From positions 285,556 to 349,555 of the forward strand of contig NZ_JAGSYH010000006.1 of assembly GCF_025685685.1 (NCBI RefSeq): a stretch of DNA of 64,000 bases, written 5' to 3'. Origin of the DNA: Acidicapsa dinghuensis. GTDB lineage: Bacteria > Acidobacteriota > Terriglobia > Terriglobales > Acidobacteriaceae. Shown piece after piece: positions 52,688-61,599 of the stretch. The position numbers and the translations under genes are program-made. Position 1 is the first letter of the stretch; each line of letters opens with the position of its first letter. The notes beneath the pieces are model-generated. The model saw nothing but the letters and a program-made list of their open reading frames with translations. It did not search any database and had not been told where the DNA came from.

Positions 52688-53767
52688 ATGGAAAGCTACC
52701 TCTGGCGGACCAGCCGTTGGTTGCCGCTGATTTGCGTATATCTGGTATTGGCTTACAGCCAACCTGGCCAAGGGCAAACCGGGTCGACGTCTCAGCAACA
52801 ACCGTCGCAAACTGCAATCCATTCCACAGCTCCTGATGCGATGGGAACCTATCCAGACAACCTTGTTCGCTACGACAATTTTTTTAAATATGTCGTAGCG
52901 GAAGACGACCTGATACGGCAAGAGACACAGGAAGGCAAGCAGCCTGTCCGTGCCAGGACGGATTACAGCTCGGCTATCAACATCAGCAGGGAGGATGAAC
53001 AAGCCATGCTTGCCATTATCCTCGATGCCCAGAACCGACGTGTCGAGAACAAGAAGCAGTATGAAGAGGCTCGTAACAAATTCGATATTGCCCGGCAACT
53101 TGGCATGTCTCAGGATTCGAGTACGCCTGAGCCGCATTACGCAGGATGGGTGGATTCAGATTGGACCATTTTGCAACAAGCATGGATCCAATTAAAGAAC
53201 ACTTTAGGAGAAGATGCCTTTCATAAGCTAGACACCTATGTCGATCACCAGTTCGTGTTGGGGCGATCCGTGACTGGAGACTCGGCCCAGGCAGGTGGGC
53301 AGACTCCATTTCCAGTGAATGTAAGTTACGAGATGTTTATTCATCATGTAGCCGGGGAAGACGCCCGTGTTAAGCGGGAGATTGCAGAGGGTAAAGAGCA
53401 GGTCTTCCGGGAAGATTACAGCCGGGCTGCTCACTTCCCAGAAGAAGAAGAACAGCCGGTGCTGGAAATCCTCTTCGAAACGGACCGCGAGCTCGTGGAG
53501 AATTCCCGGCAATACAATGAGGCCGGTCACGAATTTTTCCGGAAGTATGGCTGGGTGGGAGCCTCTCATGTGCCAATGCCTCCCGAGCTGCAAGAGTTAG
53601 CAGAGAAACACGACAGGATCATCGAGGAAGCCAAGGCCAAACTGAAGCAGGAGCTTGGGGACGAATACTTCCATAACCTCGATGCCTGGATCAAGCGCCG
53701 ATACGGGGCCGGAAAGATTATTGGGGGACACTCATCCGCTAGCGACCCCGTAGCCCACACCAAGTGA
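52688..53767 (+). CDS. Secreted protein with two internal repeats
   Basis: 359 residues. The signal sequence ends near YSQPGQGQ; a Gln/Ser/Thr-rich linker follows. Two related helical units of about 130 residues: NFFKYVVAEDD...RTDYSSAINIS...LDTYVDHQF (about 63-190) and EMFIHHVAGED...REDYSRAAHFP...LDAWIKRRY (about 218-340). Each has an acid-rich start, a DYS motif and a closing (L)D-Y/A-W/V helix. The unit is not one I recognise. Extracytoplasmic. It is followed closely by a truncated secreted gene. Confidence 0.7.
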   Translation: MESYLWRTSRWLPLICVYLVLAYSQPGQGQTGSTSQQQPSQTAIHSTAPDAMGTYPDNLVRYDNFFKYVVAEDDLIRQETQEGKQPVRARTDYSSAINISREDEQAMLAIILDAQNRRVENKKQYEEARNKFDIARQLGMSQDSSTPEPHYAGWVDSDWTILQQAWIQLKNTLGEDAFHKLDTYVDHQFVLGRSVTGDSAQAGGQTPFPVNVSYEMFIHHVAGEDARVKREIAEGKEQVFREDYSRAAHFPEEEEQPVLEILFETDRELVENSRQYNEAGHEFFRKYGWVGASHVPMPPELQELAEKHDRIIEEAKAKLKQELGDEYFHNLDAWIKRRYGAGKIIGGHSSASDPVAHTK

Positions 53768-53807
53768 CAGCTCAGATTTAATCCAGCCGATATACCGAGG
53801 TTCTGCC

Positions 53808-53953
53808 ATGACAATGGTGTCCCGTGCGCTTCTTATCGTTGTCGTCGTTCTTTTCGGAATCTTGCCAAGAGTCGCGACTGCCCAAATCTATGTCCTTTCC
53901 AGCATTGACGTGCTTTCGGGCGGTTCCGCGGTTGAAGGGGAGTGCGAAACTAT
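53808..53953 (+). pseudogene. Truncated secreted-protein gene
   Basis: A good signal peptide (VSRALLIVVVVLFGILPRVATA) and IYVLSSIDVLSGGS, the opening of acidobacterial secreted unknowns, read up to about codon 49. The frame then runs into repeat DNA beginning GGGCCGGGTGGCCCACCC, after which no protein-like sequence remains. It is therefore a 5' gene fragment cut by a repeat. Confidence 0.55.
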
Positions 53954-54060
53954 GGGCCGGGTGGCCCACCCTAAGATTCAAACCTCTCCTTTCCCCATAA
54001 AAGAGGGCGCCCCGTCCAAGCTTCGCTTGGGCGGAATCACAATCCCTCGGGCGACTGGTG
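53954..54060 (+). repeat. Palindromic repeat at the end of the truncated gene
   Basis: Opens with GGGCCGGGTGGCCCACCC and contains a 10-bp stem CCGTCCAAGC / GCTTGGGCGG (54013-54035, one G-U, triloop TTC). It matches the family layout with yet another stem sequence. Confidence 0.55.
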
Positions 54061-54098
54061 GGCCCTGCTCAAATGACACTAGGCACGTGTGCTTTATG

Positions 54099-54122
54099 AT
54101 CATCGCCTCGTGAGGCGATGAT
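54099..54122. repeat. Perfect 11-bp inverted repeat
   Basis: ATCATCGCCTC-GT-GAGGCGATGAT with a 2-base centre and no T-run. It lies in a 260-base gap with no gene. It could be a protein-binding site or cruciform; function unknown. Confidence 0.5.
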
Positions 54123-54383
54123 AGTCCCAGAAATTTTCTGGCGCTCCATGATTATGCAAATGGTCTCTTGTAACAAGGCTAACTTTTGGGATGAGCTTTT
54201 AAGTCCCGACTTACGAAAATGTCGGGTCGCGCTGTTTACAAAGATTTTGGTAATAATATAGGTGACTGAGTAAGCACTTAACTGGTGGCGTCATTCCCGA
54301 TAGCTGGCGTAATCTGCAGTTCGAAAAGGACAAAAGGACCGGGGCTACCACCTCAGAATTACAAGCCCCGCAACGAGATTGAC

Positions 54384-55643
54384 ATGGTACAGTTACCCTC
54401 GATGCCAGACGTCGGCACGAACCCTCCCGCAAAGAGTTCGGTACCCCTGATGGCCCTCGCCGGCCTGATCTCTGCAGTGCTCGTATCGCCAATCTGGATC
54501 GTGTACCTACTGGTCGGACCTCTTTGGGGGCTCGCACTCGTTGTCTACTTCTTTGTTTATGAGAAGAACCGCAACCTGATCGGGCTGCTTCTTTTCCTCT
54601 TCGTCAGTGGAAGCGCCTTCGTGGCGTCCGTAGGGACCGCATCGCTGCTCGCGGGCGGGGGCTCCTTGTATGGAATGGGTGCAGCCTACATCGCTCTTCC
54701 CAGCCTGCCGTTCCTCTTCACTGCAGGTTCCGTCGGCGCCGTGATAGTTCTCGCTACCGGAGTCTTCGTATTTGGCTGCCGGGGACTCAAATTGAAAACG
54801 GTCGCCAATATTCTGTTGGGGTCATTGGGGGGAGGGTTACTCGCCGTGGTCGCCGGCTTCGCCGGCGAGAAGATGCCGTTTGAGGCCAGGTCCGGGGTCA
54901 TTGATTTCGGGTATTCACTCGTTTTTCTCCTCTGGCAGCCTGGAGTCGCCGGCATCCTCGGCCTCACGCTGAACGCCGACCGGAAGTCGGTCCAGTCTCC
55001 GGGCGCGGTTCCGCAGCACGGAGTTTCCGGAGCGCGGCGAATCGCCATCGGGATTGCTGCCGGCTTGTGCCTTTTGTGTGTGGTCGGGCGTCAGGCCCAA
55101 ATCGGATTCGAGCGTCGTCAATTCCAGTCCCAGCGAACCTCCGAGTACCAGCAATATGTAGCAGCAACACCTCGGGCGACGGACATATCCGTCGTGGAGT
55201 CCGCGCAACCGGAACAGCTCTTTCTCCCTGGGGAAATCTCCGGCCTGATTTTCTGCCCGGCATCGTTGAAAACTACCCCACGGATCTTCCGCCAGCGAGC
55301 GCATGGATTCCTGTATGAGGCGCGTTACGATTATGCGCACAGCAATGTTGAGACAACCCCCTGCAACTCGTGGCTGGCCATCGTCGATGTCATGGATGTC
55401 CCCGACGCCGCGTGGAGCAGCTTCGAGGCACAGTATCCGGTCGACGTCTATGACCCGGACTGGCTTTTCCAGCCAACCGTGAAATTCTCCCAGAACGTCT
55501 TCATGAGTGAGCGGGAGTGCTATAGCTGGCCGAGCGGCCACCTCGCCATCGAGCTGTGCTATGAGGCGCTCCCTCCGAACGAAGACCTGCTGCAGCAATT
55601 CCTCCAAAAATACCCCAGCTCGGCCGTACACCATGCCTCTTAA
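54384..55643 (+). CDS. Membrane protein with soluble C-terminal domain, unknown
   Basis: 419 residues from ATG 54384; an in-frame start at 54285 would add a basic lead. The N-terminal half has about seven hydrophobic segments (LMALAGLISAVLVSPIWIVYLL, LVVYFFVYEKNRNLIGLLLFLFV and so on), rich in Gly/Ala/Val. After the last one (GIAAGLCLLCVVG) comes a soluble region of about 190 residues with three or more Cys (LIFCPASL, TTPCNSW, RECYSW) and a SWPSGHLAIELCYE segment. No named domain recognised. It sits in the repeat-rich island with repeats on both sides. Confidence 0.65.
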   Translation: MVQLPSMPDVGTNPPAKSSVPLMALAGLISAVLVSPIWIVYLLVGPLWGLALVVYFFVYEKNRNLIGLLLFLFVSGSAFVASVGTASLLAGGGSLYGMGAAYIALPSLPFLFTAGSVGAVIVLATGVFVFGCRGLKLKTVANILLGSLGGGLLAVVAGFAGEKMPFEARSGVIDFGYSLVFLLWQPGVAGILGLTLNADRKSVQSPGAVPQHGVSGARRIAIGIAAGLCLLCVVGRQAQIGFERRQFQSQRTSEYQQYVAATPRATDISVVESAQPEQLFLPGEISGLIFCPASLKTTPRIFRQRAHGFLYEARYDYAHSNVETTPCNSWLAIVDVMDVPDAAWSSFEAQYPVDVYDPDWLFQPTVKFSQNVFMSERECYSWPSGHLAIELCYEALPPNEDLLQQFLQKYPSSAVHHAS

Positions 55644-55685
55644 GGCGTCAGCTGCTTTCATGGCTCCTTGGATTCTTCTATTCTG

Positions 55686-56085
55686 GCGGGTGCCCTTCGA
55701 TAAGGTCGAAGGCATTGTCAAGGCGGGTGGCCCCGGTCCCCAAAAAGGAAAATGCGGGTGCCCCCGGTCTCGTTTTTGAGACCGGGGAACCACAAAAGCT
55801 CGAACCTCTACAAACCACATTCGTGCGCAGCACGAACCCTAAATACGTCTACAATGCCAATGGACAGGGGCGGGTGGCCCAGATCTCATGTTTTCTCTAC
55901 CACCGAGGGTGCCCCAGGTCTCGATTTTGAGACCTGGGATTCAGCGATGCCTTGTTCTCTGCGCATGGCTGGCCACCAGGACTCTATCTCTACCGTGTAA
56001 GAGTCTCCGGTTCGGTAGTGCCGGTAGGCGGGTGGCCCAGATCTCATGTTTTCTCTATCACGGAAGGTGTCCCAGGTCTCGTTGG
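55686..56085 (+). repeat. Cluster of palindromic repeats
   Basis: Five units in a row: CCTTCGA/TCGAAGG (55694-55712); CCCCGGTCTC/GAGACCGGGG (55762-55787) with GAACCACAAA, CGTGCGCAGCACGAACC and a short Rhs-like coding piece (KYVYNANGQ, to about 55868); CCCAGGTCTC/GAGACCTGGG (55913-55938); a copy of the 170-bp unit of 52.3 kb; and a truncated GGGTGGCCCAGATCTCATG unit. Confidence 0.75.
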
Positions 56086-56123
56086 CGCAAATTGCTTGCA
56101 CGAAATTAGTAGGCTTCCTGTAT

Positions 56124-56939
56124 TCACCGGGAAGCTGTGATCAGATGGCCGTCGTCGATCACGGAGAACCCAAAGGACCGCAGTTTGTCCAGCATTTCGT
56201 TTATGCTGAATTCAATATTTCGTTCCGCCTCAATCACCATGCACGAAATCTGACTGGCGACATCCTTTGTAAGCGAGAAGATAAGAGGGTATTCGCAGCC
56301 CTCGCAGTCGATCTTCATCAGGATCCGTCCATGAACGCCGTTTTCTTGTATCAAATCGGCAAGCGGTTTGATCGCGATAGGAATCGACTTCGCTCCCGCT
56401 TCAGCGCCTTTGTACATGCTATGTCCGGCAATGTTCCTTTCAGCAAGGTACAAATTCATGGATCCGCAGGTTGCGCCGACCCCTATTTGCATAGGGTGAA
56501 CGTCCTGCAATTTATTCATGGCGATCAGTTCTGAGAGCCTGCGAAAGTTGTCCGGGTGAGGCTCGATCGCGAGAATCTTTGCGTCGGGCCACAGTTGCTT
56601 CGCGCGAAGAGAAAAGATGCCTATGTTAGCGCCCACATCGATGACGGCATCATAGGGAGCTAAAGATGTGACTTTGTTGAGTTCATAACACTGTTCAACC
56701 ACTACTTCATCGAAAACGAATAGCGTCCAGAATTCCTCTACGGGGAGAACAGTGCCATCCTTCAGGCGCAGCATCAACGTCCGATGGGAAGACCACGGGC
56801 TGAGTTTCCGGAACAGAATGTAATAGAACTCTGCAGGGGAAGAGACAACGGATCGAATTCTCTCTCGACTAACGGGAGAAAATATTTGCTTGAATGCGAA
56901 GCGAAGACGAAAAGGGAGCATCAGGGTCTCCAAACTCAA
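56124..56939 (-). CDS. FkbM-family methyltransferase
   Basis: 271 residues. The SAM-binding motif is VIDVGANIGIFSLRA (about 97-111), followed by ILAIEPHPDNFRRL, and the FkbM late motif KIDCEGCEYPLI. The N-terminal about 60 residues are basic/hydrophobic. FkbM-like enzymes O-methylate sugars or polyketides. It is isolated in the repeat island, with no glycan genes nearby, so the acceptor is unknown. Its GC content appears lower than that of nearby permease genes. Confidence 0.88.
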   Translation of the reverse strand: MSLETLMLPFRLRFAFKQIFSPVSRERIRSVVSSPAEFYYILFRKLSPWSSHRTLMLRLKDGTVLPVEEFWTLFVFDEVVVEQCYELNKVTSLAPYDAVIDVGANIGIFSLRAKQLWPDAKILAIEPHPDNFRRLSELIAMNKLQDVHPMQIGVGATCGSMNLYLAERNIAGHSMYKGAEAGAKSIPIAIKPLADLIQENGVHGRILMKIDCEGCEYPLIFSLTKDVASQISCMVIEAERNIEFSINEMLDKLRSFGFSVIDDGHLITASR

Positions 56940-57422
56940 AGTGGGTTACACAACCGTCGCCACCACGATTTGCCAATTGCATGCGGTCGGGAACCGCAAT
57001 TCTATATCTTGGCGGTTAACCAAAAATGCAGCAGGTAATCTGAAAATCGAAGGTCTTCTTCCGGGAAGAATAATAAACGAATCGTCCGATACTCGTCTGT
57101 TACAAAGTGGTAATTGCCGGGTGGCCCAGATCTCATGTTGTCTCTACCACAGAGGGCACCCTCGGCGGTGGGATTTCAGGTATGGGCCACCCGCCCAGTA
57201 GACCTCTATACGAAAAACTCTTGATGCTGAGAGAGAATCAAAATTTTGTAGCCATATTGTGTTTGTTACCCCCACGCCATCTAACACCGTCGTTCCGGAG
57301 TCCGCTTCACAGGCGCAACGATTTACAGCGAATCTGGCAGCCTTTGAAATAAATGGAACTCCAACGATACTTATTGTTGATAGGTCTAAAAAAACTCAAA
57401 GCAGCGTGGATCGGAGTGTTAA
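56940..57422. other. Intergenic region with long-range palindrome
   Basis: 483 bases with no gene accepted. It holds the repeat at 57118-57193 and AT-rich DNA that may contain promoters for the divergent flanking genes. Confidence 0.5.
57118..57193. repeat. Long-range inverted repeat of the GGGTGGCCCA unit
   Basis: CGGGTGGCCCA (57118-57128) pairs with TGGGCCACCCG (57183-57193), perfect 11-bp arms, around GATCTCATGTTGTCTCTACCAC, the lead that precedes the 170-bp unit at 55867. Confidence 0.65.
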
Positions 57423-58694
57423 GTGCGAAAGATGAGTCGTCACTGGTTAACCAATTGCGGTAGCAGTCAATGTGGTGAAGCATGGGGTCGAAAGTATATT
57501 GCCAACCCGTCAGTGCCACACTCGACAGTGAATCATGTTTTAATCTTTATTCTCATGGCCGCTGTATTTTGCCCAGTCATTGGACGGTCGCAGCAAGCAG
57601 AGGGCATGGGAAGAGTTATTGGCCATGTGTATTGCGCCGATACGAATGCGCCGGCAAGACTTGCGTCGGTATCTTTAGAGACGGTAGAGGAATTGCAGCG
57701 AGCGATCTCGACGGAAAGCACACACAAACCATCTGAACGAAGCGGAGGAACCGTAAAAGCCGTCATAGCCGGTTTGGATGGCTCCTTCACCTTTGATCAA
57801 GTGCACCCAGGAACCTATTACGTCGTTTCTGAGTATCCCGGATACTTGTCCGTTGGCGCTTACCTCACAGAAGACGAGCTTGCCCATCCAACAGACAGCG
57901 TCAGGAAAAAACTGGACGAATCGGCATATAAAGTCAAAGTTGAAGCCTCCCAGACATCGCGTATTGAGGTTCAGCTTCAGCGTGGTGCGTCCCTCAGCGG
58001 CACTGTGCTCTTCGACGATGGCAGCCCGGCAGTGGGGCTCCCCGTTGAATTGCTTCATCGACAGAAAGACGGTGGTTGGGCAGCCGATTCCCACGGATTG
58101 ACCCAGCGAATGCTATTCGGACTTAAAACCGATGACCGGGGACATTTCCGTATCACTGGATTGGAGTCCGGAGAAGTGATCGTGAAATGTACAGTAAGGC
58201 TGGCGACGATGGAAATCGAATCGAGAAGCTTCCTGGGACCGCCGCTAAGTGTAAAAGTTTCAGGAGAGCAAACAGTTAACGTATTTACAGGAGGAGTCTT
58301 TCGGTCAAAAACTGCGACCCCAATTAAACTGGTGAGAGGAACGGATAGTCTCGACGGAGACCTGGCCATCCCGATCGCAAAGCTGCACAAGGTGTCGGGC
58401 GTCGTAGTCGCGGCAACAGACGAGCATCCATTGAATGGTGGAACCGTAACTCTGTCCTACTCCGATGACCAAAGTAGTGCATATTCAGCCGCGATACAGC
58501 CGGACGGAAGTTTTCAGTTCTTGGCTGTTCCGGAGGATGAATTTATTCTCTCCACCTCCGGAGCCGGAGATGGAGAATACGGCTCAAGAGGGCAATGGAT
58601 TATGACTCAGCCCTATGCCAGCGCAGGCACAGGCGTCACTGTACATTCAGACGTGAGCGACTTAGTGATTCGCGCGAAGCCTGTGGGAAAGTAG
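57423..58694 (+). CDS. Secreted protein with carboxypeptidase-regulatory-like domains
   Basis: 423 residues from GTG 57423; a GTG at 57528 would give about 388 residues and put the signal peptide (HVLIFILMAAVFCPVIG) at the N-terminus, and may be the true start. Two or three prealbumin-like units follow: GRVIGHVYCADTNAPARLASVSLE with GLDGSFTFDQVHPGTYYVV; SLSGTVLFDDGSPAVGLPVEL with TDDRGHFRITGLESGEVIV; and VSGVVVAATDEHPLNGGTVTL with QPDGSFQFLAVPEDEF. These carry the usual G-x-F-x-x-x-x-(V/L)-x-P-G/E-x-Y turn. Such proteins are abundant in Acidobacteriota. Extracytoplasmic; role unknown. Confidence 0.75.
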   Translation: MRKMSRHWLTNCGSSQCGEAWGRKYIANPSVPHSTVNHVLIFILMAAVFCPVIGRSQQAEGMGRVIGHVYCADTNAPARLASVSLETVEELQRAISTESTHKPSERSGGTVKAVIAGLDGSFTFDQVHPGTYYVVSEYPGYLSVGAYLTEDELAHPTDSVRKKLDESAYKVKVEASQTSRIEVQLQRGASLSGTVLFDDGSPAVGLPVELLHRQKDGGWAADSHGLTQRMLFGLKTDDRGHFRITGLESGEVIVKCTVRLATMEIESRSFLGPPLSVKVSGEQTVNVFTGGVFRSKTATPIKLVRGTDSLDGDLAIPIAKLHKVSGVVVAATDEHPLNGGTVTLSYSDDQSSAYSAAIQPDGSFQFLAVPEDEFILSTSGAGDGEYGSRGQWIMTQPYASAGTGVTVHSDVSDLVIRAKPVGK

Positions 58695-58703
58695 GATGAG
58701 CAA

Positions 58704-58765
58704 TCGCGGGTGCCCCTGGTCCCTCGCCTCTGGGGACCGGGGTTGACCACACGAAACCTATACGA
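58704..58765 (+). repeat. Palindromic repeat copy, stem variant
   Basis: GCGGGTGCC, stem CCCTGGTCCC / GGGACCGGGG (58714-58742, one G-U), then TTGACCACACGAAACC: same frame as the copies at 55.8, 62.1 and 63.7 kb but a changed stem. Confidence 0.65.
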
Positions 58766-58863
58766 GCCATCTCTCCGATACCGCGAGAAACCCGCGCCAT
58801 CCCCGCAAACGCAGTCACATCGGTCACCATTACTTCGCCCGCCAGCAGTGCCGTCAGCACGCC

Positions 58864-61590
58864 TCATTCATCGCGAAGCGCAACCACCGGCTCAACCGTG
58901 GAAGCCCGTCGCGCCGGTAAATACCCTGCCGCCATGCCAGCCAGCAGCAGAAAAGCCACCGCCGCCATCAGGCTCAATGGATCGGTTCCACTCAGCCCAT
59001 AAAGCATATTGCGCACCAGCCTGATTCCCGACACCGTGATTGGCAAGCCGATAACAATTCCCGCAATAACCATTAGCCCCATCTCGCGCAGCACATGCCA
59101 AGCCACTTCGGAGCGGCTGGCGCCAAGAGCCATGCGTATCCCGATCTCGCCCGTGCGGCGGCCTACCAGGTACGACATAAGCCCATAGAGCCCGATGCAG
59201 GAAAGAAACACCGCCATCAATCCAAAAAACGCAGAGAGCTCGGCGATGATGGTCTGGTTGGTGAAAGTGTCTGCCACTTCCGCATCAAGCGTTCTGATAT
59301 TGGAGATCGGTAACATGCGATCGACTGCATGAATGCTCTGCTGCACCTCGTTGGAGATGGAGCTGAAGTCTCCTGAGTAGCGGACCTCCAAGTCGCCGAA
59401 GCTCCAATCCTGCTGTGTGTAAGGCAGGTAATCGATGTAGTTCGCCGACCCCGTCAGACCATGAAGCTTCACATCTTTCGCCACGCCGATAACCGTTAGC
59501 GGGTGAGCCGCATCGTTGCTATCCGAGCCGAGGTCATAAGTGTGTCCAATGGGTGAGCCGGCCGGAAAGAGGGTGCGCGCCACATGCTCGCTGATGATGG
59601 CAACACGCTGCGAGGTGGCAGTGTCTTGAGCGGTGAACGAACGCCCTGCAATGATCGGTATCTGCATCGTGGCAAAGTATCCGTTGCCGATGACATTGTG
59701 ATTCACGTTCGTGTTGTGATCCACAGGCATACCCGGAACGTGAATGCTACTGTCCCAGCTTCCTTCGGCAAACGTAAAAGCGGAAAAGCTGGCTGCTGTG
59801 ACTCCTGGAAGCGCGCTGACGCGGTCCTCAATCTGCTTGAAAAGTGCCTTGAGACGGGGATCGTTTTGCTTGTAGCCGGTGATATCGGAATCGATATCCA
59901 GGCGGAGCACATTTGCTTTGTTGAAGCCTGTGTCGACGTCGTTCAGGTTTACGAGCGTACGCAGGAATAGGCACGCGGTCACCGTCAGCACCAAAGAAAG
60001 CGCCACCTGCGAGACGACAAGTATCTTTGCTATCGGCGACCGGCCAGCGGCAGTTGAAGCTCCACGGCCACTCTTGAGGTTCTCCACCAGTTGAACTCGC
60101 GTCGCGCGCAGCGCAGGCAGTGTTCCAAACAGCAGCGCAGTGCCTACTGTGACCGCAAAGGTGAAAGCAAGCAGGCGCAGATTGAGTGAGACATCAAGCG
60201 GAACAGTGTCGGAGCCCTGCGAGATCATGCGCAGCAGCACTCGATCGGCGGCAGCGGCAAAAGCGATACCCAGCGCACCGCCAGTCAGTGCCAGCAACAG
60301 GCTTTCCGTAAGAAGCTGGCGGATAATCCGCGACCTCGGCGCGCCAAGCGCCTGGCGCACTGCCAATTCGCGCGCACGGGCCGTGGAGCGGGCTAAGAGT
60401 AGATTGGCGATATTCGCACAGGCAATCAGCAGCACAAGCCCGACGATGACCATGAGCACCATCAAAGGTTTGGAGTAGTCGCCGCGCAGATCGGAGATAC
60501 CTTTGGCCATGCTTTTGATAGAGACATGCGCTCGAGAAAGACGAGTGAGATTCCATTGCGACAGATTGGCGTCCGGAAAGCCACGCAGAATCTGCGGAAA
60601 CAGCAGATTGACGTTTGCTGTAGCTTGCTCCGTTGTGACGCCGGGTTTCAGCCGGCCCAGGATGTAGAGTCCTTCCGTAAAATTTTTGTCGTAGCCGCCC
60701 CAGCCAGGAGGAATAGCGGCTGACATGGACAAAGGCGCCCATGCATCCGGCGCTACGCCAACCTGAGTGCCGAAGAACTCCTGTGGTGCAACGCCCACAA
60801 TGTCATATACGACATTGCCAAGTTTCACCTTGTGACTGAGCACCGATGGATCGTCTCCAAACGTCCGCTTCCAGAAGTTGTCACTGATGACCACCACCGG
60901 ATGATCATCTTTGCTTGAGTCGTCTGTTTCGTTGAGCACACGGCCCAACTGCGCGCTCACGCCGAGGGTCGAAAAGTACGTCCCCGAAACAGTCTGAACG
61001 TGGATCAGTTGCGGCTCCTGTCTGTCATCGATAAAGCCGTGAACATCGTTCATCATGCTGTACATTGCCGCCGTTTCAGAGAAGACCGCATTCTTGCGCT
61101 GAAACTGTCGATAAAAGGGGTAGGAATATAGTTCTGTATTTGCGAAAGCATCGGTGATTCCGCCGGGATCTTCGACGCCGAGCTTGACCAGCCCTTGCGG
61201 GTCTTTGACCGGCAGCGAGCGCAGCATGATGGCATCAAGAAAACTGAATATCGCGGTATTGGCGCCGATGCCGAGTGCCAAAGATGTCAGCGCGACCATC
61301 GTGATCGCACGTGTGCGCAGCATGGAGCGTAACCCATAGCCTGCGTCCTGCAGAAATGTCTCCAGCCAATTCCAACCCCATGCCATATGGCTTCTCTCCT
61401 TGATGCGGTCTACATTGCCGAATCGCCGCTGTGCCGACCAATGCGCCTCTTTGGGTGTTAGCCCCGAGGCAATCTGTTGCTCATGGCGTAGATCCAGGTG
61501 AAGACGCATCTCTTCATCCAGTTCACGCCGGAACCGTCCGCGGTGCAGCAGCATCGAAACTCGTCGGCTGAATTCTCCCGTGAGGCTCAT
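58864..61590 (-). CDS. ADOP-family permease with N-terminal prefix domain
   Basis: 908 residues. The soluble prefix (RRELDEEMRLHLDLRHEQQI, LTPKEAHWSAQRRFGNVDRI) precedes helix 1, as in the copy at 37660. Two MacB/FtsX repeats (VALTSLALGIGANTAIFSFL; C-terminal RRTGEIGIRMALGASRSEV). It follows the PadR gene at 61600-61965 on the same strand by nine bases. No ATPase adjoins. The repeat of the PadR-prefix-permease arrangement in one window supports a functional pairing. Confidence 0.92.
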   Translation of the reverse strand: MSLTGEFSRRVSMLLHRGRFRRELDEEMRLHLDLRHEQQIASGLTPKEAHWSAQRRFGNVDRIKERSHMAWGWNWLETFLQDAGYGLRSMLRTRAITMVALTSLALGIGANTAIFSFLDAIMLRSLPVKDPQGLVKLGVEDPGGITDAFANTELYSYPFYRQFQRKNAVFSETAAMYSMMNDVHGFIDDRQEPQLIHVQTVSGTYFSTLGVSAQLGRVLNETDDSSKDDHPVVVISDNFWKRTFGDDPSVLSHKVKLGNVVYDIVGVAPQEFFGTQVGVAPDAWAPLSMSAAIPPGWGGYDKNFTEGLYILGRLKPGVTTEQATANVNLLFPQILRGFPDANLSQWNLTRLSRAHVSIKSMAKGISDLRGDYSKPLMVLMVIVGLVLLIACANIANLLLARSTARARELAVRQALGAPRSRIIRQLLTESLLLALTGGALGIAFAAAADRVLLRMISQGSDTVPLDVSLNLRLLAFTFAVTVGTALLFGTLPALRATRVQLVENLKSGRGASTAAGRSPIAKILVVSQVALSLVLTVTACLFLRTLVNLNDVDTGFNKANVLRLDIDSDITGYKQNDPRLKALFKQIEDRVSALPGVTAASFSAFTFAEGSWDSSIHVPGMPVDHNTNVNHNVIGNGYFATMQIPIIAGRSFTAQDTATSQRVAIISEHVARTLFPAGSPIGHTYDLGSDSNDAAHPLTVIGVAKDVKLHGLTGSANYIDYLPYTQQDWSFGDLEVRYSGDFSSISNEVQQSIHAVDRMLPISNIRTLDAEVADTFTNQTIIAELSAFFGLMAVFLSCIGLYGLMSYLVGRRTGEIGIRMALGASRSEVAWHVLREMGLMVIAGIVIGLPITVSGIRLVRNMLYGLSGTDPLSLMAAVAFLLLAGMAAGYLPARRASTVEPVVALRDE

Positions 61591-61599
61591 GCTTTTTCC

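Noticed and set aside
58695..58863. Small frames with a start near 58860 on the minus strand
   Set aside because: Translation enters the palindromic repeat; one frame is overlapped by the permease stop and shows no domain.
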